A stretch of DNA of 5,180 nucleotides, taken from Actinomycetes bacterium. GTDB lineage: Bacteria > Actinomycetota > Actinomycetes > Streptosporangiales > Streptosporangiaceae. The stretch covers positions 1 through 5,180 of the forward strand of contig JAFACJ010000958.1 of assembly GCA_023425615.1 (NCBI GenBank), read 5' to 3'. The stretch's first letter is position 1. Each line of letters opens with the position of its first letter. This document shows positions 1-5,180 of this stretch, one piece after another. The notes below the pieces were generated by a model. That model was not told where the DNA came from and did not search any database. It saw only the letters and a program-made list of their open reading frames with translations. The position numbers and the translations under genes were made by a program.

Positions 1-89
1 TGGACCTGGACGACCCGGAATCGAGCACCTCGCTCTACGCCGCGCTCATGGTGGCGGAGGCGATGCCCTCGGTCCCCGGGCCGGCGTGA
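1..89 (+). CDS. C-terminal end of an unrecognised protein (5' truncated)
   Basis: An open frame enters from the left edge (first full codon at base 3) and ends at TGA 87-89, giving 28 residues that include STSLYAALMVAEAM and finish PSVPGPA. Nearly every codon ends in G or C, as in the clear genes downstream, whereas the other frames do not look coding, so I take it as the true end of a gene. The tail is acidic at first (DLDDPES), then a short amphipathic helix-like stretch, then a Pro/Gly-rich end. I do not recognise the family; too little is present to assign a function. It lies on the same strand as the transporter operon, 315 bases upstream of its first gene. The promoter and dyads in between suggest a separate transcription unit, although readthrough cannot be excluded because no convincing terminator follows the stop. 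Confidence 0.6.
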   Translation, partial: DLDDPESSTSLYAALMVAEAMPSVPGPA

Positions 90-118
90 GAAGCCGGTCA
101 CCCGGTGGAAATCGCCCT

Positions 119-132
119 TTGACAAGCTGTCA
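119..132 (+). promoter_or_regulatory. TTGACA hexamer overlapping a TGACA-N3-TGTCA palindrome
   Basis: Bases 119-124 are an exact TTGACA, the consensus -35 hexamer of primary sigma factors. The same bases overlap a perfect 5-bp inverted repeat, TGACA (120-124) and TGTCA (128-132), separated by AGC. The arrangement is what a repressor operator on a -35 box would look like. However, at 17-18 bases downstream (from 142) the sequence is CACCTG/ACCTGC, a poor -10, so promoter activity is doubtful. Palindromes of this size also occur by chance. It begins 30 bases after the stop of the upstream gene. Confidence 0.25.
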
Positions 133-245
133 GCATCCGCGCACCTGCTTCTTACAGCGTGACCGCGGGCAAGGCGGCGCGCTCCGCGATGTCCGTGACG
201 ATCAGGGCACGACGCGCAGGTCGAACGCATGAAAGGCCGCGGCCT

Positions 246-277
246 CCGGTTGTTCCGGGAACCACCGGTCCGGAACA
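246..277. promoter_or_regulatory. Large dyad with two alternative pairings (candidate operator or mRNA/DNA hairpin)
   Basis: Bases 246-256 (CCGGTTGTTCC) and 258-268 (GGAACCACCGG) form an inverted repeat of 11-base arms around the single base G257, with one mismatch (251/263). The left half can instead pair further downstream: TGTTCCGG (251-258) is perfectly complementary to CCGGAACA (270-277), with an 11-base gap. The block therefore holds three GTTCC/GGAAC half-sites (252-256, 258-262, 272-276). It lies 28 bases before the -35 box of the proposed operon promoter, in the usual place for an upstream operator of a dimeric regulator. I do not recognise the motif as that of a named regulator. If transcription starts at about 340, the element is not in the mRNA and would act as a DNA site. 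Confidence 0.45.
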
Positions 278-279
278 GG

Positions 280-287
280 AAACGTTT
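280..287. promoter_or_regulatory. AAACGTTT palindrome, LacI-family-operator-like
   Basis: AAACGTTT is a perfect 8-base palindrome with a central CG, set in GGAAACGTTTGTGG. LacI-family regulators typically bind dyads with a central CG flanked by A/T-rich arms, and such regulators commonly control solute importers in actinobacteria. The flanking bases are not symmetric, so this is at best a half-matched operator. It lies 17 bases before the proposed -35 box. No regulator gene is visible in the window to support the assignment. Confidence 0.25.
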
Positions 288-304
288 GTGGACCAAAGAT
301 TCGC

Positions 305-333
305 TTCACAATCGGAGTCGTGTCGTGTAGACA
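305..333 (+). promoter_or_regulatory. Probable operon promoter (TTCACA-17-TAGACA)
   Basis: TTCACA (305-310) matches the TTGACA -35 consensus at five of six positions, and TAGACA (328-333) resembles the actinobacterial -10 (TAGRRT/TANNNT type). They are separated by exactly 17 bases. The segment sits in the AT-richest part of the region. The predicted start would be near base 340, leaving a leader of about 65 bases before the binding-protein ATG at 405. The -10 also lies inside a small GTGT-AG-ACAC palindrome (325-334). This is the best -35/-10 pair I can find between 90 and 404, but no transcription start is proven. Confidence 0.5.
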
Positions 334-393
334 CCTCCTGTGAGGCAGGTCACTCGGATCGCTGCCCGGTCTCGCGGCGGACGAGGTCAGAAC

Positions 394-398
394 AGGAG
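394..398 (+). promoter_or_regulatory. Ribosome binding site that fixes the binding-protein start
   Basis: AGGAG lies 6 bases before the ATG at 405. It decides between this start and the longer frame beginning with GTG at 159, because translation from 405 begins directly with a lipoprotein signal peptide. Confidence 0.8.
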
Positions 399-404
399 CA
401 CGTC

Positions 405-1961
405 ATGAAGCTAACTCGAAGCCTCATCACCAGACTCGCGCTCGCCATGGTCGTGGCGCTGGCGGTCTCCGGATGCGGCGGCGGCAGCGCGAAGAGCGGA
501 GGCGATGGCGGCACGCCCAAGCGGGGCGGAGACCTCGTCGCGGGCCTCCGCAGCAATCCGCCGTCCCTCGACGCGGCACGGTGCGGCGCGACGACCTACG
601 CGCCATGCGAGCCGATCTACGGAACGCTGCTGCGCCACAACGCCGAGAAGGGGGAGTTCGAGCCCGCCCTGGCCGAATCCTTCGACTCCCCGGACGGCAA
701 GGTCTGGACCCTCAAGCTCAAGGAAGGCATCACCTTCACCGACGGCACGCCCTACGACGCCGAGGCCGTCGTCTTCAACTGGGAGCGTGAGAAGGACCCG
801 GCGGCGCTGTCGGGCGCGCTGTACTGGCTGTCCCAGGTCAAGAGCTGGAAGGTCGTCGACGGGCTCACCGTCGAGCTCACGCTCAACGCCCCCAACTACC
901 AGTTCCCCTGGGCGCTCCAGTACGACCTGGGCTTCATCGGCTCGCCCAAGGCGATCAAGGAGAAGGGCGACGCCTTCGGCACCGACCCGGTCGGCGCCGG
1001 CCCGTTCATCCTCAAGGACTGGGCGGAGAACTCGCAGCTCACCTTCACCCGGAACCCGGACTACGCAGAAGCGGGACTGCCCTACGCCGACACGCTGACC
1101 TTCAAGATCATCCCGGCGGACGACGCCCGGGTGAACGCGCTGCACGCGGGCGAGATCAACCTCAACAACACCTTCTTGAACCGTGACGCCAAGAAGCTCC
1201 AAGCCGAGGGCTACCCGGTCAAGTCGATGACGCTCTGGGGCGGAACGTCGGTCGCCTTCAACCTGAAGGACAAGGTCGCCGGAGACCCCGACCTGCGGGC
1301 GGCCCTGCTGCGGGCGGTCAACGCCGACCAGATCACCAACGCCCTGTACCCGGGCGAGCCCGTGCCGACGGCGTACTTCCGTACCGACAGCCCGTACTAC
1401 GACAAGACGGCCGGTGAGTACCCGAAGTTCGACCTCGCCGCCGCGCAGTCGGCGTTCGACGCCTACCTGGCGAAGACCGGGCAGTCGAGCCTCACGCTCA
1501 CCTTCCACAGCTACGCCGAGTACCCGATCCTGGCGCAGGTCGCCGAACTCGTCCAGCAGCAGCTCAACCAGATCAAGGGACTCCACATCGAGCTGAAGGC
1601 GCTCGCGGGCCAGGAGCTCAACGCCGTCATCCGCAAGGGCGAGTACCAGATCGCGATGGCCAACGCGGCCGGCAGCCAGAACCCGGCGGCGCTGTACCGC
1701 GTGTTCCACAGCGGCGGCGACCTGAACGTGACCGGCTACCGCAACCCGACGGTGGACAAGGCGCTCGAAGCCATCCGCTCCTCGACCGACGAGGCGGCCA
1801 TCGCCGCCGAGTACAAGAAGGTCGGCGGCGAGCTCTCCAAGGACGCGCCGTACCGGCTCTTCGCCCAGGAGAGGGACATCATCATCGTCGCCAAGAACGT
1901 CCGCGGGGTGAACCCGGTCAACCTCGGCGCGATGACCTACGAACTGCTCTGGATCAGCTGA
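405..1961 (+). CDS. ABC importer solute-binding lipoprotein, family 5 (DppA/OppA/NikA-like)
   Basis: The extracytoplasmic receptor of the importer is 518 residues long, a normal length for this family. Residues 1-23 are a lipoprotein signal peptide: positively charged start (MKLTR...R10), hydrophobic core 11-22, lipobox VSGC with the lipidated Cys at 24. A Gly/Ser/Lys linker (25-42) tethers the domain to the membrane. The family-5 signature region follows at about 85-128 (EPALAESFDSPDGKVWTLKL, then FTDGTPYDAEAVVFNWER). The second lobe carries VAFNLKDK and DPDLRAALLRAVNADQI near 283-310, the usual 'reduced set of residues becomes inaccessible' region of these proteins. The only cysteines after Cys24 are C60 and C68, a possible disulfide in the first lobe. 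It is the first gene of the operon and is followed after 88 bases by permease B. The substrate cannot be told from sequence; oligopeptide or dipeptide is the family default, but sugars, opines, metals and others occur. Confidence 0.93.
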   Translation: MKLTRSLITRLALAMVVALAVSGCGGGSAKSGGDGGTPKRGGDLVAGLRSNPPSLDAARCGATTYAPCEPIYGTLLRHNAEKGEFEPALAESFDSPDGKVWTLKLKEGITFTDGTPYDAEAVVFNWEREKDPAALSGALYWLSQVKSWKVVDGLTVELTLNAPNYQFPWALQYDLGFIGSPKAIKEKGDAFGTDPVGAGPFILKDWAENSQLTFTRNPDYAEAGLPYADTLTFKIIPADDARVNALHAGEINLNNTFLNRDAKKLQAEGYPVKSMTLWGGTSVAFNLKDKVAGDPDLRAALLRAVNADQITNALYPGEPVPTAYFRTDSPYYDKTAGEYPKFDLAAAQSAFDAYLAKTGQSSLTLTFHSYAEYPILAQVAELVQQQLNQIKGLHIELKALAGQELNAVIRKGEYQIAMANAAGSQNPAALYRVFHSGGDLNVTGYRNPTVDKALEAIRSSTDEAAIAAEYKKVGGELSKDAPYRLFAQERDIIIVAKNVRGVNPVNLGAMTYELLWIS

Positions 1962-1978
1962 TCCGGGAGTGGGGGGCC

Positions 1979-2020
1979 GGCCTCCGGCGGGCGGTCGGGT
2001 ACGCCCGCCCGCCGGAGACC
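1979..2020 (+). promoter_or_regulatory. Strong intercistronic hairpin between binding protein and permease genes
   Basis: Bases 1982-1994 (CTCCGGCGGGCGG) and 2005-2017 (CCGCCCGCCGGAG) are perfectly complementary over 13 bp, around a 10-base loop. Two further G-C pairs (1979-1980 with 2019-2020) extend the stem beyond one mismatch. It starts 17 bases after the binding-protein stop and ends 18 bases before the AGGAGG of permease B. No T-run follows (GAAAGAACAC comes next), so it is not a canonical intrinsic terminator. In known binding-protein operons such elements protect the upstream message from 3' decay or partly stop transcription, so that binding protein exceeds permease. That role is inferred here. 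Confidence 0.75.
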
Positions 2021-2038
2021 GAAAGAACACAGCGAGAG

Positions 2039-2044
2039 AGGAGG
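2039..2044 (+). promoter_or_regulatory. Ribosome binding site that fixes the permease B GTG start
   Basis: AGGAGG lies 5 bases before GTG 2050-2052. The same frame is open upstream as far as an alternative start at 1969, but that segment is the hairpin itself and would add 27 Pro/Gly/Arg-rich residues before a normal permease N-terminus. The GTG at 2050 is therefore the right start. Confidence 0.85.
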
Positions 2045-2049
2045 AAACA

Positions 2050-3012
2050 GTGTCCGCAGCGGTGATACGACGGCGGGTCCTGTCCGTGACCCGATTCGTC
2101 GCCCTCTTGTTCCTGGTGAGCCTGGCGACCTTCATGCTCCTGGAGCTGATGCCCGGGGATCCCGTCGACAGCCTGGCCCCGGAGGGCGCCACGGACGAGG
2201 TGCGCGAGCAGATCCGGGTGGCGTACGGCCTCGACCAGCCCTTGGCGACGCGCTATCTCGACTGGCTGGGCAACCTGGCGCACGGGGACCTCGGCAGCTC
2301 CTTCCAGACCAAGGTGCCCATCTCCCAGACGCTGCTGGAGCGGGGCCCGGTGTCGCTGGAGCTCGCGCTCCTGGCGATGCTCGTGGCACTCCTCGCGGCG
2401 GTGCCGCTCGGCGCCTACAGCGCCTACCGGCCCGGCGGCGTCATCGACCGGGTCACCACCTTCCTCAGCTCGTCCACCCTGGCCATCCCGTCCTTCGTGC
2501 TCGGCGTCGTCGCCGTCTGGGTGTTCGGCGTCCAGCTCGGATGGCTGCCGATCGTCGGATGGACGTCGTTCTCCGAGAACCCCGCCGAACACGTCAGGTC
2601 GATGATCCTGCCCGTCCTCACCCTGGCCGCGGGCGAGTGCGTGCTCTTCATCCGCGTGCTGAAGAACGACATGATCTCCACGCTGCAGCAGGACCATGTC
2701 CTGTCGGCACGGGCCCGCGGCCTGCCCACGGGGCGCATCCTCGCCCGGCACGCGCTGCGCCAGTCGTCCTTCTCCCTCGTGACCGTCTCCGGGGTCTCCC
2801 TCGGCCGCCGCATCGGCGGCACCGTCATCATCGAAATGATCTTCGCCATCCCGGGGCTGGGCTCCTGGGTCGTGACCGCGATCAACTACCGCGACTTCAT
2901 CGTGGTGCAGGCCGTGGTGCTGGTGAGCGCGGTGGTCTACCTCGTGATGAACACCCTCGTCGACCTCGCCTACCCGTTGCTCGACCCGCGTGTGAGGAAG
3001 GCAGCATCATGA
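2050..3012 (+). CDS. ABC importer permease, DppB/OppB-type
   Basis: One of the two membrane subunits of the peptide/nickel-type importer; 320 residues, the usual size. It starts with GTG. The first membrane helix is at about 13-33 and ends in the family motif ELMPGDPV (32-39). A long external segment follows (about 40-98; YGLDQPL at 59-65 and GDLGSSF at 79-85 are typical). Further helices lie near 101-122, 135-160, 185-203, 240-262 and 285-308, consistent with six. The cytoplasmic EAA loop that contacts the ATPase is at about 215-245 (SARARGLPTGRILARHALRQ), with the invariant Gly at 224. The usual Pro near its end (HALRN..LP) is absent here (HALRQSSFSLV). The C-terminal IFAIPGLGSWV and LLDPRVR blocks are family hallmarks. 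Its TGA overlaps the ATG of permease C in ATGA, which suggests coupled translation. Confidence 0.95.
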   Translation: MSAAVIRRRVLSVTRFVALLFLVSLATFMLLELMPGDPVDSLAPEGATDEVREQIRVAYGLDQPLATRYLDWLGNLAHGDLGSSFQTKVPISQTLLERGPVSLELALLAMLVALLAAVPLGAYSAYRPGGVIDRVTTFLSSSTLAIPSFVLGVVAVWVFGVQLGWLPIVGWTSFSENPAEHVRSMILPVLTLAAGECVLFIRVLKNDMISTLQQDHVLSARARGLPTGRILARHALRQSSFSLVTVSGVSLGRRIGGTVIIEMIFAIPGLGSWVVTAINYRDFIVVQAVVLVSAVVYLVMNTLVDLAYPLLDPRVRKAAS

Positions 3013-3917
3013 CCGATCTGAAGGAGCGGCGCCGTCGCTCGCCGAAGACCGCTCCGCGAGCGGAGACCTTGGGCAAGGGCGAGCCGACGCCGCCGCGCCG
3101 CCGCCGGCGCCGCCGCGACCTCGGCGCGCTGTTCGGCCTGATCTGGCTGACGGTCATCGTGGTGTCCGCGATCATCGCCGACTGGCTCCCCCTCCCCGAC
3201 CCCGCGGCCGTCGACGACGTGTACGCCGCCGAGCCCCGGCTCGGCGCGCACCTGCTCGGGACGGACGTGATCGGCCGGGACATGCTCTCCCGCTGCGTCT
3301 ACGGCGCCCGGGTCTCCCTCGCCGTCGGGGTCGGCGCGACCGCGCTGGCGCTGGTCGTCGGGGTGACCCTCGGGATGCTCTCCGGCTACTTCCGCGGCTG
3401 GGTCGACTCCCTCATCTCCCTCCTCCTCAACTTCCTCATGGCCTTCCCCCCTCTCGTCTTCCTCATCGCGCTGGTGGGCGCGCTGCAGCCGAGCATCACG
3501 AACCTGGTCCTCGGGCTGGGACTCATGGGCGTCCCGAACTTCGCGCGGGTCGCGCGCGCCAACACCATCGCCTACGCGGGACGCGAGTTCGTCACCGCTG
3601 CCAAGGCACTGGGGGCGAGCCCGTTCCGGGTGCTGCGCCGGGAACTCCTCGTGAACGTGATGCTCCCGGTGATGTCGATGACCCTCGTCGTCATGGCCGC
3701 GCTGGTCGTGGCCGAGGGAAGCCTGAGCTTCCTCGGCCTGGGCGTGCCCCCGCCCAGTCCGAGCTGGGGCGGAATGCTCGCCTCGGGACGCGACCGGCTC
3801 GATGAGAGCCCGCACCTCGTGCTGATCCCCGCACTGTTCTTCTTCTTCACCGTCTTCGCGTTCAACCGGCTCGGCGACTGGGCGCGGGGCCGTATCGGAA
3901 GGGAGTCCTCGCTGTGA
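3009..3917 (+). CDS. ABC importer permease, DppC/OppC-type, with Arg-rich N-terminal tail
   Basis: The partner membrane subunit of permease B, 302 residues. The cytoplasmic N-terminus (1-37) is unusually basic: ERRRR at 6-10 and seven consecutive Arg at 30-36, just before the first helix (about 38-57). The OppC N-domain motif LLGTDVIGRDMLSR (82-95) is intact and followed by GARVSLAVGVGA. Further helices lie near 101-124, 135-158, 163-176, 217-235 and 268-286. The EAA-type loop is at about 193-215 (EFVTAAKALGASPFRVLRRE) with Gly at 202. The hallmark SLSFLGLGVPPPSPSWG is at 238-254. The start ATG lies in the ATGA shared with permease B, with GAGGAAGG (2994-3001) a short distance upstream, so the start is well supported. 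The stop overlaps the GTG of the next gene. Function as half of the translocation channel is secure; the role of the Arg tail is not. Confidence 0.95.
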   Translation: MTDLKERRRRSPKTAPRAETLGKGEPTPPRRRRRRRDLGALFGLIWLTVIVVSAIIADWLPLPDPAAVDDVYAAEPRLGAHLLGTDVIGRDMLSRCVYGARVSLAVGVGATALALVVGVTLGMLSGYFRGWVDSLISLLLNFLMAFPPLVFLIALVGALQPSITNLVLGLGLMGVPNFARVARANTIAYAGREFVTAAKALGASPFRVLRRELLVNVMLPVMSMTLVVMAALVVAEGSLSFLGLGVPPPSPSWGGMLASGRDRLDESPHLVLIPALFFFFTVFAFNRLGDWARGRIGRESSL

Positions 3918-5023
3918 GACCGCGCGTCGAGAGCGGGAGCGCGACCGCCGTCGCCGACGGCTCCGCCGAACTGCTCCAGGTCCGCAATCTCCGCGTCTGG
4001 TTCGACACGCCGCGGGGGTTCGTCCGCGCCGTCGACGGCGTCAGCCTCGGAGTCGGCGCGGGACGGACCCTCGGGGTGGTGGGGGAGTCCGGCTCGGGCA
4101 AGTCCGTGCTCTCGCGGGCGATCATGAAGATCCTCGCGCCGAGCGCCCGCCTCCTCCCCGGCAGCGAGATCACCCTCAACGGGGTGGACCTCGCGACCGT
4201 CGATCCCAAGAAGAACAGGCACCTGTGGGGCGTCGACCTCTCGATGGTGTTCCAGGACCCGATGACCTCGCTGACGCCGGTCCTCACGATCGGCGCGCAG
4301 CTGACCGAGACGCTGCGCTTCCATTTGGGGCACGACAAGGCGAGGGCGAAGGAGGAGGCGATCGACCTCCTCCGGCGCGTCGGCATCCCCGAGCCTGCCA
4401 AGCGCTTCGACCAGTATCCGCACAACCTGTCCGGCGGGATGCGCCAGCGGGCGACGATCGCGCTGGCGATCTCGTGCTCGCCCTCGCTGCTCATCGCCGA
4501 CGAGCCGACCACGGCGCTCGACGTCACGGTGCAGCACCAGATCCTGAACCTGCTCCAGGAACTCCAGACGAGGTCCGGCATGGGGATGATCCTCATCACC
4601 CACGACCTCGGTGTGGTGGCCGGGCGGGCCGACGACATCGCGGTCATGTACGCGGGCCGGGTGGTGGAGAAGGCGCCGACACAGCGGCTGTTCGCGCATA
4701 TGCGCCACCCGTACACCCGCGCGCTCATCGACGCGATCCCCAGGCTCTCCTATCCCAGCCACACCCGGCTGCCGGCCATCCCCGGCCGGCCACCGGTGAT
4801 CATCGACCCGCCGCCCGGCTGCGCGTTCGCGCCGCGCTGCCCGTCCGCGCAGTCCCGCTGCCTGGCCGAGACACCCGTCCTGGAGACGGCGGACGACCCC
4901 GCCCACGCGTCGGCCTGCTTCTACCCGCTCGGCACACCCGCCGGCGACGCGGCGCGGGAGGCGAACCTCGCGGCCGGCGTGAACGCCGCGGGGACGGTCA
5001 TCGAATCCGGAGGAGTGAACTGA
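3914..5023 (+). CDS. ABC importer ATPase, DppD/OppD-type, with four-Cys C-terminal motif
   Basis: One of two cytoplasmic ATPase subunits; 369 residues. All nucleotide-binding motifs are intact: Walker A GESGSGKS (57-64), Q-loop MVFQDPMTSL (111-120, Gln114), signature NLSGGMRQR (171-179), Walker B LLIADEP (192-198, catalytic Glu197), D-loop TALD (200-203) and switch His230 (ITHDLG). The C-terminal oligopeptide-type domain starts near HPYTRALIDAIP (265-276). It has four cysteines, C303, C309, C316 and C335 (CX5CX6CX18C), the arrangement that binds a [4Fe-4S] cluster in structurally studied members of this family. The GTG start shares GTGA with the stop of permease C and has GGGAG (3901-3905) 8 bases before it. 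About 18 residues precede the ABC domain, with no better start in the frame. The last 30 residues are a low-complexity Ala/Gly tail. Its stop overlaps the ATG of the F subunit by one base. Confidence 0.95.
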   Translation: MRPRVESGSATAVADGSAELLQVRNLRVWFDTPRGFVRAVDGVSLGVGAGRTLGVVGESGSGKSVLSRAIMKILAPSARLLPGSEITLNGVDLATVDPKKNRHLWGVDLSMVFQDPMTSLTPVLTIGAQLTETLRFHLGHDKARAKEEAIDLLRRVGIPEPAKRFDQYPHNLSGGMRQRATIALAISCSPSLLIADEPTTALDVTVQHQILNLLQELQTRSGMGMILITHDLGVVAGRADDIAVMYAGRVVEKAPTQRLFAHMRHPYTRALIDAIPRLSYPSHTRLPAIPGRPPVIIDPPPGCAFAPRCPSAQSRCLAETPVLETADDPAHASACFYPLGTPAGDAAREANLAAGVNAAGTVIESGGVN

Positions 5024-5180
5024 TGGCGGGCAGCGGAACCGCGCACCTGAGCGACCGGGACGACGTCGTCCTGTCCGTGCGCGACCTGGTGGTCGAGTAC
5101 GAGACCGCGGGAGGGGAGAAGGTCTTCGCCGTCTCCGACGTCAGCTTCGACGCCCGGCGCTGCGAGACCGTGGGCCTCGT
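5023..5180 (+). CDS. ABC importer ATPase, DppF/OppF-type, N-terminal part (3' truncated by window)
   Basis: ATG 5023-5025 shares its first base with the stop of the D subunit (TGATG), and GGAGGAG (5009-5015) lies 7 bases upstream. The 52 visible residues begin MAGSGTAHLSDRDD and then show the start of an ABC domain: VLSVRDLVVEYET (16-28), a short insertion GGEKVFAVSDVSF and ETVGL at the edge, where the Walker A loop should follow immediately. The adjoining FAVSDVSFDA matches the position of the A-loop/first strands seen at 36-45 of the D subunit. As the second ATPase in the B-C-D-F order it should be the F subunit, which pairs with D to form the motor. Whether its motifs are intact cannot be seen. 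One cysteine (C47 in RRCETVGL) lies just before the Walker A region; I attach no meaning to it. Confidence 0.88.
   Translation, partial: MAGSGTAHLSDRDDVVLSVRDLVVEYETAGGEKVFAVSDVSFDARRCETVGL

Larger units (their letters stand above)
90..404. other. Intergenic regulatory region upstream of the transporter operon
   Basis: No gene is supported here. The frame that extends the binding-protein gene upstream to a GTG at 159 loses GC-rich third positions after about 15 codons and would place some 80 residues before a perfect lipoprotein signal peptide, so it is not used. The stretch from about 275 to 345 is clearly richer in A/T than its surroundings. The region contains a TGACA/TGTCA palindrome, a two-way dyad at 246-277, an AAACGTTT palindrome and a promoter-like pair at 305-333, each listed separately. 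The remainder (133-245 and 335-393) shows nothing I can name. Confidence 0.75.

Noticed and set aside
93..106. Small CCGG-TCAC-CCGG hairpin just after the upstream gene as a terminator
   Set aside because: The stem is only 4-5 bp and the nearest T-run is three bases some way downstream; too weak to call.
152..334. Minus-strand 60-codon frame whose end (VTDIAERAALP) looks a little like an IclR-type helix-turn-helix
   Set aside because: The likeness covers about ten residues, the frame stops at once after it, and the preceding residues match nothing and are rich in Cys/Ser/Gly. Most likely chance, although a decayed regulator relic cannot be wholly excluded.
159..404. In-frame upstream extension of the binding protein to a GTG at 159
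   Set aside because: It would bury a perfect lipoprotein signal peptide about 80 residues inside the protein; GC-rich third positions fade after about 15 codons; AGGAG is correctly spaced before ATG 405; the proposed promoter lies inside the extension.
1979..2020. Rho-independent terminator at the intercistronic hairpin
   Set aside because: There is no T-run after the stem and the operon clearly continues with a strong ribosome binding site 18 bases later. Kept as a hairpin of inferred stabilising or attenuating role.
411..2192. Long minus-strand open frame opposite the binding-protein gene
   Set aside because: Stop-free antisense frames are common opposite GC-rich coding sequence. Its translation is rich in Arg/Gly/Val/Asp with no family motif, while the + strand encodes an unmistakable binding protein. 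The same applies to the minus-strand frames at 1954-2751, 2970-3815 and 3572-4906.
405..5180. Assigning a specific substrate (dipeptide, nickel, glutathione, opine) to the importer
   Set aside because: The family is secure but substrate choice depends on binding-pocket residues and neighbouring catabolic genes that I cannot judge here; gene symbols are left empty for this reason.

Overview
The window is very GC-rich. Third codon positions are strongly biased to G/C, GTG is used as a start codon twice, and genes are packed with 1-4 base stop/start overlaps. This points to a high-GC actinobacterium, perhaps a Streptosporangiales- or Streptomyces-like lineage; the genus is an inference and cannot be fixed from this sequence.

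Layout: bases 1-89 hold the last 28 codons of an unrecognised gene on the + strand. Bases 90-404 are a non-coding, locally AT-richer region. It carries a well-formed sigma-70-type promoter (305-333), a large dyad (246-277) that can fold in two mutually exclusive ways, a smaller LacI-operator-like palindrome (280-287) and a TGACA-N3-TGTCA palindrome (120-132). From 405 to the right edge runs a textbook Dpp/Opp/Nik-type (peptide/nickel, PepT family) ABC importer operon: lipoprotein solute-binding protein (405-1961), permease B (2050-3012), permease C (3009-3917), ATPase D (3914-5023) and the first 52 codons of ATPase F (5023-5180, cut by the window edge).

How it works together: the lipoprotein captures the solute outside the membrane. 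The B and C permeases form the heterodimeric channel, and the D and F ATPases form the heterodimeric motor. The order SBP-B-C-D-F is the standard one. The four downstream genes overlap (ATGA, GTGA, TGATG) and are probably translationally coupled. The only real gap in the operon, between the binding protein and permease B, contains a 13-bp perfect GC hairpin with no following T-run. This is the expected place for an element that keeps the binding protein in excess over the membrane complex.

The transported substrate cannot be determined from this window; peptide transport is the family default but other solutes are common in this family. I see no mobile element, CRISPR array, tRNA or rRNA and no sign of a new system. 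The most interesting items are the regulatory architecture of 90-404, the intercistronic hairpin, a four-cysteine [4Fe-4S]-type motif in ATPase D, and a lone cysteine pair in the binding protein.
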